A stretch of 64,000 bases of DNA from Selaginella moellendorffii (GCF_000143415.4 NW_003314328.1:895889-959888), one strand, 5' to 3'. Shown: positions 1 to 11,759, counted from the first letter of the stretch. Numbers and translations are program-made. The notes: generated by a model not told the origin, from the sequence alone.

Positions 1-113
1 TCGGGTGAAATCCAAACTGAAGTACGTGATCTAGTCCTTAATTCAAAGTTACTCATTACACAAGCAACTTTGGTAGAAAGTCATTTGTGACATCTATTAG
101 CCCTCCAAGGCAA

Positions 114-1975
114 GCTCGGAGGTGGCTTTGTTAAGATCCTTATTGACACGGGTGCTTCAGATAATTTTGTGGCTGCAGACATAGTCTAGCAAGCCGGACT
201 AACGGTATAGCAGCTGGGTGAACCAAGGACTATAGTGTTTATTCAAGGTAGCCAAAGCACCAATGAGGTACTTTGACAAGTGAGAGTCGAAGTGGGGATG
301 TAGAAAGTAGACATGGATTTCACCGTGTTGGACATGGCGGGATTTGATGTAATCTTCGGGATGGATTGGTTCAATCGGTTCGTGGTAGCCCTGCATGGAT
401 AAGGTAGGAACCTGTGGTACTAACGAATGCCCGGGGAGAACAATCCAGGGTGGAGGACCAGGATGTAAAGGTAGGGCAATGTAAGGCCAAAGATTCCTGC
501 TTAAATCTGGTGTCCACGAGAGGACAACTCACTAAAGGAACCAAGGCAACATTTTTGTGCTTACTCTCGGTGAAAAGTGACAAAAAGATAGGAACAAAAG
601 AAGTACATTTAGTGATCCAATGGGTGTTGGACCAATTCCAGGATACCATACTAGAGGAGCTACCGGCAGGGTTGCCCCCTGTACGACAAATAGAACATAA
701 AATTGAGCTGGTCAAGGGTGCTAAGGCGATGGTTTGTCTCCCCTATCGTTTGAACGAAAAGGAACTCGAGGAGCTCAAGCACCAACTAGAAGAGTTGGTG
801 GAAAAAGGGTATGTTAGGTTGAGCAAGTTGCCGTATGGGGTGCCAGTGTTATTTGTGAAAAAAAAGATGAATCTATACGCATGTGCATAGACTACTGGTT
901 GCTCAACAAGTATACAAAGAAGAACAAGGACCTTTTGCCAAGGATTGAGGACCTGTTCGATAGGTTGGGAAAAGCAAAATACTTTTCGAGGATTGACCTA
1001 AGGTTAGGATACTACCAAATCAGGGTAGCAAAGGAAGATGCCGAGAAGACAACCTATCAAATAAGGTATGGGAGCTTTGAGTTTCTAGTGATGCCCTTCG
1101 GGCTATGCAATACGCCGGCAACGTTTTCGGTGCTGATGAACCACATCTTTATACCCTATCTGGATCAATTCGTGGTTGTCTATATTGATGACATCCTAAT
1201 TTATAGTGAGATGCTAAAGGAGCATGCCAAACACTTGATGAAAGTGTTTGAGAAACTAAGGGAACACCAGCTGTATGCTAAAGAGAGAAAATGTGACTTT
1301 GCTCAACAAGAAGTAAAGTTTCTCGGGCATATGGTGGGCAAAGACGGGCTCAAGGTCGACCCTGAGAAGGTCCAAGCGATCCAAGAATGGGAACGACTAT
1401 CGAATGTACACGAGTTAAGCGCATTCTTGGGGCTATGCAACTATTACCAAAAGTTTATCAAACATTATTCGAAAGTAGCCTTGTCTGTAACGGACCAAAC
1501 GGGAAAAGGGAAGATGATATGGACAGCAGAATGCGAGGCAGCATTTGTCCACCTCAAAGGGAAGTTGAGGAAGGCTCCCATATTGGTGTTATTAGATTTT
1601 GGTAAGGACTTTGAGGTAGAAACAGATGTTTCAGACTTTGCATTGAGTGCAGTGTTGAAGCAAGACAACCATCCAGTAGCATTCTTCTCGAAGAAGTTGG
1701 ACAAGGCTCAGCAGAAGTGGTCTGCCCACAAGAAGGAATTGTTTGCAGTGGTCAAGGCGCTCAAGGAGTGGAGACACTACCTTGGGAGACACTTCAAGGT
1801 TTACACGGACAATGTGGCAATGAAACACTTCTTGTCATAGCCCGACCTAAAAGGGAAACAGGGTCGGTGGGCTAATGCTTTAGCCAAGTTTGATTATGAG
1901 ATTCTATACAAGCATGGGAAGAGCAACATCATGGCAGATGCTCTAAGTCGAAAAGCGAGCTTGAAGTTGGCGATA
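114..1975 (+). pseudogene. gypsy pol remnant: protease, reverse transcriptase, RNase H
   Basis: The aspartic protease core is recognisable near 145-175 (LIDTGASDNF), with in-frame stops after it. Reverse transcriptase starts near 650 and shows CIDY, a PFGLCNTPATF block and the YIDD catalytic motif near 1180-1195. The long open frame 881-1840 carries most of RT and RNase H. RNase H includes an acidic ETDVSDFAL block and a TDN motif, then stops at 1838-1840 where similarity continues through ADALSRKAS. A frame change separates 414-890 from 881-1840. It is non-functional as it stands. Confidence 0.9.
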
Positions 1976-1989
1976 TCCATGGGAGCTAA

Positions 1990-3370
1990 GGAAGGTAACC
2001 TTAAAAGAGGGCCATGACGAACCTCATACGGGACACGGCGGAGTGCCCAAGATAATGGGCTTACTCAAAAGGAAGTATCATTGGCCAGATATGGCTAAGG
2101 ACATCCAAGATTATGTAAAGACATGTTCAACATGTCAACAAGTCAAAGCCGTGACTAAGGCTAGTGGAGGCTTGTTACAAAGCATCTCAATTCCAGATCG
2201 TCCGTGGAAATGTTTTACGATGGACTTCATCATGGGACTCCTCCCAAGTGAAGGGTTTGATGCGATATTCGTGGTGGTGAACCAATTTTTAAAGATGGCA
2301 CATTTCATACCCACCACAACGAAAGTGGATGCGGAAGGTGTGGTAAAGTTGTTCTTCGAATAAGTGGTTCGAGTATGGGGAAGGCCAGAGGAGATCATCT
2401 CAAATCGAGATAAGATCTTCACGAGTAAGTTCTAGAGAACTCTCTTGGAACAGTATCGCACCAAGTTGAAATTCAGCATAGCCTATCACCCACAGACAAG
2501 TATTAGGTATTAAGTCAAGTTTGATGGCACTAACACTTCTTGACAGATGGACAAACTGAAAGGGTGAATAGGCAGCTGGAGGATTATTTGCGATGCTATG
2601 TCTCTGGAGACCTGACTGATTGGGTAAGTCATTTAGGACTTGCGAAAATGTGTTATAACAACTCACCACACTCGAGTATCGGGGTGAGTCCATAGGAAGT
2701 CATCAATGGGCGAGTTATTGAAGGTCTTGTGGAACTCGGCATGGTCAAGTATCATGGAGAGTTACCCGTAATGGAGGCATTCATGGCAGAAAGACTCAAC
2801 ATTTGGAATCTTGTGAGGGATTCCTTGGAACGAGCTCAATAAAGGCAAACCAAGTATGTGAACCAGAAGCGATGGGACGTAGAGTTCCAACCTGAGGAGA
2901 AGGTGTGGCTAAACACCAAAAACCTCAGGCTACCAAGTGGGATCAACTGGAAGTTGACCCAAAGGTAAAATGCATATATTCCTAGAAATGAACTAATTTT
3001 GAGTTCTTTAAGCAAGTTCACGGGGCCTTACGAGATTGAGGCATGAATGGGTAAGGTGGCTTACCACCTCTAACTTCCTCAAGAGATGGGGAAGATGCAC
3101 CCAGTGTTCTATATGAACTTACTCAAGCTATACTTTGAGGATCCGCTTCGCAAAGACCAAATAAGACCTTTACCTAAGGTTATCCAAGGGGAAGAGGAAT
3201 ACAAAGTCGAGGCCATCCTCAATGTGCGTAAAAGCAAGTGACAAAGATGCAAAGTGAGGGAGTTCCATGTGAAGTGGAAAAGATTTCCACACTGCGAAGC
3301 CACATGGGAACCAAAGAAGAACCTAGCAAACGCGCGAGATCTAGTGGAGGAATTTCTGCAAGGCAGAACT
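1990..3370 (+). pseudogene. gypsy integrase and chromodomain remnant
   Basis: The HHCC zinc region is near 2020-2150 (CSTCQQVK). The integrase core follows, with MDFI near 2221 and the conserved HPQT-GQTE motif split by an insertion at 2500-2546. Several stops interrupt the core and C-terminal domain. A chromodomain follows, with EEEYKVEAIL near 3190-3220 and VKWKRFP and ATWEP near 3270-3310, the usual aromatic and acidic positions. In the family the chromodomain targets integration to modified chromatin; this copy cannot encode a whole protein. Confidence 0.88.
2500..2546 (+). other. 47-nt intron-like insertion inside integrase motif
   Basis: The segment begins GT and ends with a pyrimidine stretch and CAG. 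It has a CTAAC branch-point-like site near 2530-2534. Removing exactly these 47 nt restores the reading frame across HPQT-GQTERVNRQLED with a single D-to-N change. Equally, it may be an insertion flanked by a GACA direct repeat, which would leave the original D codon after removal. The sequence alone does not decide between the two. Confidence 0.55.
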
Positions 3371-3524
3371 CTATGTACTTATGCATAGTTCAATTAAAGT
3401 ATCAATTTATGAAGTTGAGCAATGGCGTATGTTTGGACCCAAAAGTGCGCCGAAGGTAAGCTAATTAGCATGGGTTAGTTAGGTCAACCAGACGTAGGAA
3501 ACTACACCTAACTCCCCGAGGGGA

Positions 3525-4786
3525 TGTTGAATTTGTAGACGTATTTTACGGAGGTTGGGTTTGATTCCTAACCCTCTAGTAAAGCAAGGCTAAGTTCAAG
3601 TCCCAACCCCATACTAGGGCGTGGTGAGGGGAGGGGTGTAGGGACACCTATACTCTGTTGTCATGGGCTCTTGGCCAAGGAGGCTAATTTAGGCACACCG
3701 CTAAATGGGGGGATGCCCCTAGAGACATGGTCAACAAGTCGTAAAATTAAAAATAAACATTCGATATGAGCATCGGACTTCTTCTATGGGTGGTGGAGTT
3801 GTAAGGAACCAACTCCCCGAGGTGTTGAAGGCCAAAGGATCCCCAAAAGCACGACCAAAATGATAAAGAGTTCATCAAATGAGACCGTGTCCGAGATCAA
3901 GTACGAGACCGAGTCCGAGATCCGATATTGGGTCTGAGATCGAGTCCAAGATCGAGTCCAAGACAGATTCTGAGATCGGGTCCAAGATCGAGTCCGAGAT
4001 TAAATCCGAGATCGAGTCCGAAGTCAAGTCCGAGATCGAGTCTGAGACCGAGTCCGAATACTAATACAGGTCATGGGGTGAAAGCCCAAAGCGTGTGTCT
4101 CCCGAGGGGGGGGGGGGGGCTGTAGGGGGTTCCAAAAGTATAGTAGGGATAGCGAGGTCAAGGAACCAGTCTTGAACAATGGTGCTTCCAAAATGACTTG
4201 AGGTTGGAACTAGGGTCAAAAGGCCTTGGGTGGGAGTGAGCATGGACTCGGGTGGTGTCAAAGGGGCCACCTAAGGAAGTGCTCAAGAGTAGCTCCCACT
4301 CCCGGAAGGGAAACCGACTATGGTGCTCCTGGCTCTTGTGGAGTGGTGCCCCATTTGAGTACGTTGTGGCTCATTGATCCTTGCCCTTCCTAGGGGCTTG
4401 GGCCTTCCCTTTGGGATGGAAGTGGGGGGGTAGAGGTACCTATACTGGGCCGTTATGCCACTGTGTTTCACCCTTACGTCCCAAAGCAAGTGTTGCACCC
4501 AAGGCTTGAGATTTAAAGGGTCTCATGATCAAGTCTTGTTGTACCAAGGAATGTTAGGAACCTGGAGGCTTGGTGTGCTTAGCTGCTTGTGCATACGGGG
4601 AGTGTAATTGAACCTTAAGTCCAGTCTAACCCCGAGAAGGGGATTGGGAGAGATTTGGGAACCCGTGGATGGATGGCTAACACTCCGTTGCTTGTGCAGT
4701 GAGTAGCTGAAACCAAGTAGGACCAAGTAAAAGTTGGTACAATAAGCGGGAACCTTGGCAAGGGAACTTAGCTAAAGCCAAGGCAG
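3525..4786. repeat. Probable 3' LTR or post-element non-coding tract of the first gypsy element
   Basis: No gene is recognised here. The stretch begins TGTTGAATTT after a purine-rich tract, as an LTR would. It contains short open frames without recognisable domains, a G-run near 4108-4118 and the 12-bp repeats listed separately. It ends where the copia 5' LTR begins. The partner 5' LTR is outside the window, so the length and the LTR status are unproven. Confidence 0.4.
3888..4062. repeat. Degenerate 12-bp tandem repeat (GAGTCCGAGATC-like)
   Basis: About fourteen imperfect units related to GAGTCCGAGATC lie head to tail. Because the unit is a multiple of three, two plus-strand frames stay open across it and give low-complexity S/E/I/K-rich or S/P/R-rich peptides. 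These are more likely repeat artefacts than genes. Confidence 0.8.
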
Positions 4787-4871
4787 TGTTGGTCGAAATA
4801 CGAGATAAGCTAACAAATTGGAAAGGAAAAAATTTGTGGCTTACAATCTTGTTCATTCTAGCTCTTTGTCA
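4787..4871 (+). repeat. Truncated copia 5' LTR
   Basis: It starts TGTTGG and ends AGCTCTTTGTCA, matching the start and the end of the 202-bp 3' LTR. Only about 85 bp remain, so most of the LTR interior is deleted or too diverged to align by eye. The left boundary is approximate. Confidence 0.6.
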
Positions 4872-4883
4872 TGGTATCAGAGC
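4872..4883 (+). promoter_or_regulatory. Primer binding site complementary to initiator tRNA-Met
   Basis: TGGTATCAGAGC directly follows the LTR end. This is the standard plant LTR-retrotransposon primer site for initiator methionine tRNA. Confidence 0.85.
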
Positions 4884-4889
4884 AGGATC

Positions 4890-5720
4890 AAAAGGACGAA
4901 AATGCTGCTACCATCACTTTCTCAAATGGCCGTTCCATTTCCATTTTTGATGGATCTGGAAACTTCTCAAGCTAGAGGCGCCGGATGGAGCTCATCCTCA
5001 AAGGTGAGGGAGTTTGGGGTGTTGTCAATAGCAACAAGCTGAAGCTAGGAGCTGATGTTGGCTATCAAAAGGTGGATACCTAGAGTTGGTGTGAGGACAA
5101 AGGCAAGGCAACAATTAGGCTTGTAGTGACAGAGAGTGTGCTAGATGATCTCGCCCTCAATGAGAATTACACCAGCAGCGAGCTGTGGAAGAAGCTCTGC
5201 GAGAAGCAAAAACAGTAGATGCATGTCCAAATTGGCCATCTCTACACAGAGATGGTCAACATGTGGTGGACAAAGTCAGAATGCTTCAACCAGTTTGTGG
5301 ATGACATGAAAAACAAATATCAGAAAATTGAGGAGTCAAATAAGGAGAACAAGCTTCCTCCTTCTCTTTAGAACTATTTCTTTCTCCATACTCTTCTTAA
5401 TTCCTTCCATTCTCTTTGAAGTAACTTGATGCAGGTTGATAAGCTTCAGCTTAGTCGTGCCATACTTGCTGTCAAGGAGGAGATCATCATGTGGAAGGAT
5501 GTCAGGATTCTCCACTCCAAGTCTAATCAAGCTTTGTTTGCAGGAAGCTCTTCTAAGCAATCTGTGAAGAAGAAGAACAACAACAACAAAGTTTCAAAGG
5601 ATGGAGGTTTTTCCAAGGCAAAGGAGAGTGATGGAAGTCCAACAAGGACGCCAAGAAGAAGAAATCTTGTGGTTATTGCAACAAGTCTAACCATGAAGAG
5701 TTTGAATGCAGGTTGAAGAT
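4890..5720 (+). pseudogene. copia gag remnant
   Basis: Reading across frames gives a copia-type nucleocapsid: WRMELILKGEGVWGVV-like text near 4980-5025, SELWKKLCEKQ near 5180-5210, then a Lys/Asn-rich stretch near 5560-5600. Stops occur near 5080, 5217 and 5368, so it cannot make a full Gag. The zinc knuckle is degraded. Confidence 0.75.
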
Positions 5721-6790
5721 GAAACACCTTCAACAGCTGGAGGATTTCAAATCTTCAAAACCTATGGCTCACTATAAACAACTTTTGGATAAAGTTTGTG
5801 TTGCTGAAGTCAGAACCAATGCCATGGTAACTAATTCTTTTGTGATTGATTCTGGAGCTACTACTCACCTATCTTGGCATAAAGATCATTTTGTCAAGTA
5901 TAGAAATTATCTTGGCTAGCATGTTGTGCAGCTAGGAGACAACAGTGAGCATGCTATTCATGGCATTAGTGACATCAATGTCCAGACATCTCATTGGAAC
6001 TTCACTCTGACTAGGGTAATGTATGTTCTTACCCTTCGCAAAGATTTGCTATCTATTGCTAAGATTGCTGATATGGGGAACAATATATGTTTTGATCATC
6101 AAGTTTGTGTCATTCAAAATGCATACAAACTCATGAGGTAGTTGCTATAGCTCCTAGGGAAGGAAATCTATACTGACTCAAAGACAATGAGTCTACCAAC
6201 TCTTTGATGGAACATGGTAAATGGTTTAGATGTATCTAACGAGCTAACTCTGGCTCCATGTGAAACATGTGTACTTGGAAAGCACCATCATCAGCCTTTT
6301 AAAATGATTGGAAGTCAAGCAAGCAATTTGCTTAAGCTTGTCTATACTGATGTTTGTGGTCTAGTATAAGTTCCATCTTCCAAGAAGGCTAAGTATTTCT
6401 TGACTTTCATAGATGATCTTAGTCGCAAGACTTGGGTTTATTTTTTGAAGAAGAAATCTAAGGTTTTAGATTGTTTTGTAAATTGGAAAGCCTTGGTTGA
6501 AAACCAAATTGATTGTCAAATCAAGAAGCTACACAAACAATGGCAGTGAATTTGTGAATAATGTTTTTAATAGCATTTGTTCCCAAGCTGGAATCCAACA
6601 CCAACTCACCAAACCATACATAGGTCAGCAGGTGGCAGAGCATAAGAATTGCACTATTGTGGATACAACATGATGCCTTCTCGCTCAATCTCACGCTCCA
6701 CAAAAGTAGGCAGTTAGGTATGCTATTTTTCTCCTTAACCATTGACCTACTGTGGCAGTTAAGGAGATAACCCTAGAAGAGTGCTTTATG
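5721..6790 (+). pseudogene. copia protease and integrase remnant
   Basis: The protease core is FVIDSGATTHL near 5840-5870. The pre-integrase zinc region appears as CETCVLGKHHHQPF near 6265-6300, followed by the integrase core (YTDVCG near 6345, FIDDLSRKTWVYF near 6408-6445). Stops and frame changes interrupt it from 5919 onward. Confidence 0.8.
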
Positions 6791-6803
6791 CATAGCATCT
6801 AGC

Positions 6804-8800
6804 ATGGCATATGTACAGATTTTTGGATGCACGGCATATCAACATATTCCACAAGAACTATGCACTAAGTTTGATCTGACTAGGGAAAAGCTCATGTTTG
6901 TTAGCATGTCTGATTCTAGTTCTCATGCTTACAGATTGATGGATCCTGTGATAGCCACGATTCACGTTTGTAGGCAGGAAGAAGTGGCATTTTTTGAGGA
7001 AACCTCTTTTTTCTCTCAATCCTCTTTTATTCTTAATGTTGACTTTGTGAATTTTCCAAATTCTTGGTTTTGGAATGATGTTATTCTTGATGCTGATTTT
7101 TGGGATGATGCTCAACATGAAGAAGCACTTGAACAAGGAGGAACTGATCCAGTCATTGAAATCCCAGCTCAACTTTCTCCTCCAAGATCTAACACTATTT
7201 TGACTCTAATGGCATCTCCAGCATTCAATGAGGCTACTCTTGAGTCACTTCGATGAAGAAAAAGGGTGAAAATCCAAGTAGAAAGGCTCTTGAAAATGCT
7301 AAATACTCTTATGCTATTGCCTTTGATTTGTTAGAGTTTTGGACTCGAGCCTTCCTCATTCACGGAAGTTATGGCTAGTCTAGATGCAAGTCACTAGAAG
7401 TGAGCAATGGACCAAGAAATTGAATCTATCACTCGTATGCACATTTTTTATGAAGTGGTTCTTCCAGTTGGAGCTACAACTCTTGGTAGTTGATGGGTCT
7501 ACAAGACGAAAATCAACCCTGACAATTCCATCAACTGTTACAAAGCTTGGCTTATTGCACAAGGCTACAAACAACAATATGGCATGAATTATCTTGAGAC
7601 ATACTCTCCAATGGTAAAGATGACAAGTGTCTGAGTTTTGCTTGCTTTTGCTGCTTACTTTGATCTTAAGATTCATCACACTGATATCAAGACTAAGTCT
7701 ACATTCAACAGCTAGATGGTTACACCCAGCCTAAAAAGCAACATCTTGTATGGAAACTCAAGAAAGCTCTTTATGGCCTTAAGCAAGCCTTGAGAGCATG
7801 GTGGCAGAAAATTGATGCTTTCTTCAAAGCTGAAGGATTTTCTCCTATTACTCCTGATCTAATGTCTACATCAAGTGAGAAGGGAAGTTTTTACTTATTT
7901 TTGCTCTTTACGTTGATGACTCATTCTTGATTAGCAAAGACTACAAGTATTTACAGATTTTCAAGGCTAAGCTTGGAAAAACTTTTGCTATAGAGGACAT
8001 TGGAGAATCTTGATATTTTTCTTGGTCTTAAGATTCACCATAACAGGAAAATAAGATCTTTTCACATCTCTCAACAACAATATTTAACGAAGGTACTTGA
8101 GAGTTATAGATATATTGATTGCAATCCTTCATTTGCCCATGGAGCTTGGTAACATCAAGTTTTTAACAAAAGCTGAGTGTCCTTCCAACAAAGAAGAGCA
8201 TTAGGGCATGGCAAATGTACCATTTCGAAATTTGCTTGGGAGTTTAATGTACGTTATGGTGTGCAATTGTCCAAATTTGGCTTATGTTGTCATCGCTCTT
8301 AGCCAATTTTCTACTAATCCTGGCAGAAAACATTAGGACATGGCCAAATCTATGATGTGATATATAAAGCAAATTCTTGCTTTTAGACTATTGTATGGCT
8401 CATGTGATGGTTTTTCTCTTGTTGCTTAAGCGATAGCAAGAAACAAGCTCACATTGCTCTTTCCTCCACAGGAGTAGAATATCTTGCTGCCTTAGCTACT
8501 TCCAGGGAAATTCCTTAGTTTCAAGAATTTCGTGGAGCTCTTGGGCAATCCTCCACACCAATTACTCTCTATGTTGACAACAAAGGAGTTATCAATTAGT
8601 GCAATAGTGAAGTGCAACATTGGAAGTCTTAACAAGTTACCAAGCACTATCACTATATTAGGGATTTGGTACACACAAGTTTGCTAATGGTTTAGCATGT
8701 TTCTTCTCGACAACAACTTGTTGACATCTTTACAAAACCTTTAGTTAAGGTTCTATTTGTGGAACACAAGAGTTCCATTAGAGCTGTGGCCAAGCCTTGA
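6804..8800 (+). pseudogene. copia reverse transcriptase and RNase H remnant
   Basis: The stretch 6804-7256 is open and corresponds to the integrase C-terminal and linker region. RT follows with KLKKALYGLKQALRAW near 7750-7800 and a YVDD catalytic motif near 7905-7920, then an IEDIGE-like block near 7990. RNase H/LTR-proximal text includes VDNKGV near 8570-8590. Multiple stops and frameshifts are present. Confidence 0.78.
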
Positions 8801-8839
8801 CTAAAGTAGCAGTAGTCACACCTTTAGCTTTAGGAGGAG

Positions 8840-9041
8840 TGTTGGAGCCAAAATCCAAGGTGTGATAAACACCTTGAATCATGGAGATCAAGGGCCACAT
8901 TCAGTGGCAAATTTTAGGAAAAAATTCTAAATGTATTTAATATATAACTAGTGTTTCTTTCTTCTTTCATGAAACAATTGTTTCCAATTTCCTTCTGAAA
9001 AGATCCTGTTCATTCTTTGCTTTCATTCTGGCTCTTTGTCA
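8840..9041 (+). repeat. copia 3' LTR
   Basis: A 202-bp segment begins TGTTGGAGCC and ends TCTTTGTCA, preceded by the polypurine tract TTAGGAGGAG (8830-8839). The end matches the truncated 5' LTR. The next base starts sequence related to the kinase-like gene. Confidence 0.8.
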
Positions 9042-9868
9042 GCAAGAGGTTGCTGGGATTGGATGGGTGCTTGTGGATCTCACTTCTGCTGCTCTACAAC
9101 AGCGGCAACACGCTCAAAGCTTGTGGATTTGTGGCATGGTAGACACAAAACTTCTGTGAAGCTAGATGAATGCCAATTCCTCCCGATCTCCAGGCTCCTT
9201 TTACAGGGATAGGGCCTTGAGCGTTTGATCGTGTGCCAATTCTTGCAAGGCTTCGGAAGCTGGCTAAGGAGCAGGGTGTTGCAAACATGGACGAGCTTGT
9301 GGAGAAGCTTTCGTGGTGGGACGATCTACAAACCCTGAGCAAGCCTGGTATCTTTTCACACAACGCAGAAAAGGGGCGGATCCTGATGTCTGCCAAGTAC
9401 CATGGGAGGCTTGTGCTTGTCAAGTTCAGAGACTTGACGCAAAGCGAGCCTTTGGATACAGACTTTTACCTGAGGAGGTTCCTTCATGAGGTGGATGTTT
9501 ACACGCGGCTTCGGGATTTGCAGGGCGATGCCATTGCTGAGATGTTCGAGTATGGTTTTATGCGTGGCACCACCATTTGCTTCGTTGTCCTCACATACTG
9601 TGGCAGCTTCTCAAAAATGGTTGGCAAGCGCTTCAAATCGTTAAACAACGATGGTGTCACCTTCAATGCGGGAGCTGAGTATGATGTGATCATGTCCCTC
9701 CCGCAAAAGGTTCATGCTCAGGGCGTCCACTTTGGTGGTAAGCTGAACTCGACACGCATGTATGGCCAAGGTGGCGATTTTTTTTGTTGGAATGTCAGGG
9801 GGCCATCTGGGGATGATGCCAAGGCTAAGGATGTTGAGTTTTTGCGTGCTTCTTTGTTACCAGTATAG
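9042..9868 (+). pseudogene. Truncated copy of the nuclease/kinase-like family
   Basis: The translation matches the C-terminal half of the intact 514-aa gene at 54658-56202, beginning at the KRL-G--G--WIS block and running through ILARLRKL, WWDDL, LRDLQGDAI and HAQGVHFGG. A stop replaces the residue after GFVAW near 9139, and a frame change follows before the open frame 9233-9868 (211 codons). The final acidic/hydrophobic C-terminus differs. The N-terminal half is absent and the left edge abuts the copia LTR, so an insertion or breakpoint removed it. It may be transcribed but cannot encode the full protein. Confidence 0.82.
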
Positions 9869-10179
9869 AAGAAGCGTGAGAGAATCCGGGATACAAATTT
9901 TTATCGAGCTTAGATAAGAGATATAGTTTATGGTTTTCACCGAATTTTCAGGTTGGAGAACAGGTTGACGTCTGTAGTGGAATTCCTTCTGATGCATTTT
10001 AGAGAAGAGAAAAGTAAGCAGAAAAAGGGATGGTTTTGGCTAGAAAAAGGGTGGTAATACTGTAATTTAAAAAGAATACATTTTTTAAGAGTTTCTAATC
10101 ATAAAAAAAAAATGGTAGGCATAGCTGTGAGAAACTTAATTTTATATTCCAGAAAGAGTTATAGAGGAGTGCCAAAATT
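9869..10179. other. Non-coding spacer, nothing recognised
   Basis: AT-rich sequence with short A-runs and no supported coding segment, between the kinase-like pseudogene and the phosphatase pseudogene. Confidence 0.6.
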
Positions 10180-10785
10180 TTATTCAATCTCAAAAGATTT
10201 TACAGGTCTTCCTGTATCTCTTTGTTTTGGTGCCGCCTTAGCAAAGGTCTCCAAGAAAAACCCAATATCCTTGGGATGCGAATACTTCCGCCCTTTCCTA
10301 TTCTTGAAAGCTGGGATGGGGATTCCATTCCTGGGCTGCAAGGAAAAGGAGTGGGGATTGTCGTCCACGATCACCACACGCTTCAAGTCGGAACCCAAGC
10401 GTGACAAGTCTTTGATCATCGTTTCCCCTCCTTCGCAAGACATACCGACACAGGCGGTGAGTGATCAATCCCTCTGGGTCAAGCTTGTCCAGAATCTTGT
10501 CTGCATAGTACTGCATCCCCGCAGTAAACACACAACTATCTCGCATGTCTCGCAGGAACTCGTCCACGCCGGGCCGCTTAGCCACCATGTAGCGCTCCAG
10601 TGGCACAACTTTCCCGCTGAAGAGCCTGAGCGTTGCCCCTGTCGGCCATGGATGAGGGTGTTGTCCATGTCCAAAACCAACGTTGGCTTGTTTGGATCCA
10701 GAGGTGGCGGTAGAATACATGTAGTAAACTCACCCTTTGTTTTGACCTTCTTGGGCTGTGGCCTTCTTGGATCTGAAAATCCCAA
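10180..10785 (-). pseudogene. HAD-superfamily (FCP1/SCP-like) phosphatase pseudogene, copy 1
   Basis: Three overlapping minus-strand frames together give a C-terminal-domain-phosphatase-type HAD domain. They show the nucleophile motif LVLDMDNTLIH near 10675-10710, then KRPGVDEFL, FTAGMQYYADKILDKLDP, and the acidic motif VIVDDNPHSF near 10360-10390. FCP1/SCP enzymes dephosphorylate Ser/Thr on proteins such as the RNA polymerase II tail; DxDx(T/V) is the catalytic motif and is still present. At least two frame changes disrupt it. Copy 2 lies at 30419-30960 in the duplicated block and is also broken. Confidence 0.82.
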
Positions 10786-11708
10786 TCTCCATGCTCGCGC
10801 TTCATACTAGAGGTAAACATCAGCCTTTTTGTACTAAGGGCTGCTTTTAGCTATCCAAACATGACGATCGCTCACTTGCTCACTAAGCGAGCCTGGATAA
10901 ACTCTTTGAGCTTCTCGATCTGTGGCAGTGCCACTTTGGCCGAGGGATGCTCGGCCACGGCCCCGAAGAGTTTGTGGAGACGCGGGCATTGCTCCTGGCT
11001 CGCGGGCTTCAAGCCCATCACTTGCTCAAGCCCTGGGATCCATACCGCATAGTGCCAGCATCACATCCAAGAACGTGCTCGCGCCACCAAAGAAGGGGCC
11101 CTCTTCCTTCGCCCAGCTCCGCCAGAGCTCCCTCGAGAAGCAAACAGTCTTGGGTTCACAGCAGCGCCACCGTCGTTGCTGTGGATGAATCGTTCCAAGG
11201 AGTCGGAAATCTGCGTGATCGATAAGCAAGAAGAGTTATAGCAGCAAGAAGAAATCAGTCCAGAAGCGGTGCTGTGCGCGGAGAAATGCGTCCTTCGGCA
11301 AGAGTGGCGATTTTCCAGGCCAAACGTCGTCGATGTAGTGGACAATGATGATGACCGAACGGGCTTGCCCTTGTGGATGAGAACCGGGACCTTCTTGTGA
11401 ACTGGATTGGACTCGAGCAGGAAGTTACTCCTGTTACCCAAATCCTGGGGGAGATCTTCGTGCTCGATGCCCTTGAGCAACAGTGGATGCTTGGCTCGCG
11501 CTTCATTTTCAAGCGTATGGTGGTGGTGCCGATTCGCCCATCTCTGAGCTCTCGGGCTATGGCTCCTCAAACAACAGTCTTCCTCCCACGTTTTCTATCT
11601 GGAAAAAATATTAGTACATCAGTAATGTACCTACATGACTTTTTTGTCTACATCTACTTGATTCTATGCTCTAAGGGTTCAAAATCAGGTGTGATTTCAT
11701 AAATATAA

Positions 11709-11759
11709 CGTCATGAGTATGTGGGAGCTATATTGTATAGCTCCCACATACTCATGACG
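11709..11759. repeat. Perfect hairpin, 24-bp arms, 3-nt loop
   Basis: 11709-11732 is the exact reverse complement of 11736-11759, with TTG as the loop. Arms of this length with no mismatch indicate a recent inverted duplication. Confidence 0.92.

Larger units (their letters stand above)
1..3524 (+). mobile_element. Decayed Ty3/gypsy chromovirus, internal region (5' end outside window)
   Basis: Protease, reverse transcriptase, RNase H, integrase and chromodomain remnants follow each other in gypsy order on the plus strand. Stops and frame changes occur throughout, so the element is dead. The chromodomain after the integrase (about 3195-3350) places it among plant chromoviruses. A purine-rich stretch before a TG at 3525 suggests that the 3' LTR begins there. 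The gag gene and 5' LTR lie to the left of the window. Domain order is read directly from translations; the subfamily is inferred. Confidence 0.9.
4787..9041 (+). mobile_element. Decayed Ty1/copia LTR retrotransposon
   Basis: The order is a short 5' LTR remnant, an initiator-Met-type primer binding site, gag, protease, integrase, reverse transcriptase, RNase H, a polypurine tract and a 3' LTR. Integrase before RT defines the copia type. Many stops and frameshifts show it is dead. The left flank is gypsy LTR-like DNA and the right flank is a kinase-like pseudogene; no clear target-site duplication was found (GGCAG versus GCAAG). Confidence 0.88.

Noticed and set aside
7260-7700. Separate gene on the minus strand (99-codon frame)
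   Set aside because: Overlaps copia RT remnants read on the plus strand; no independent support.
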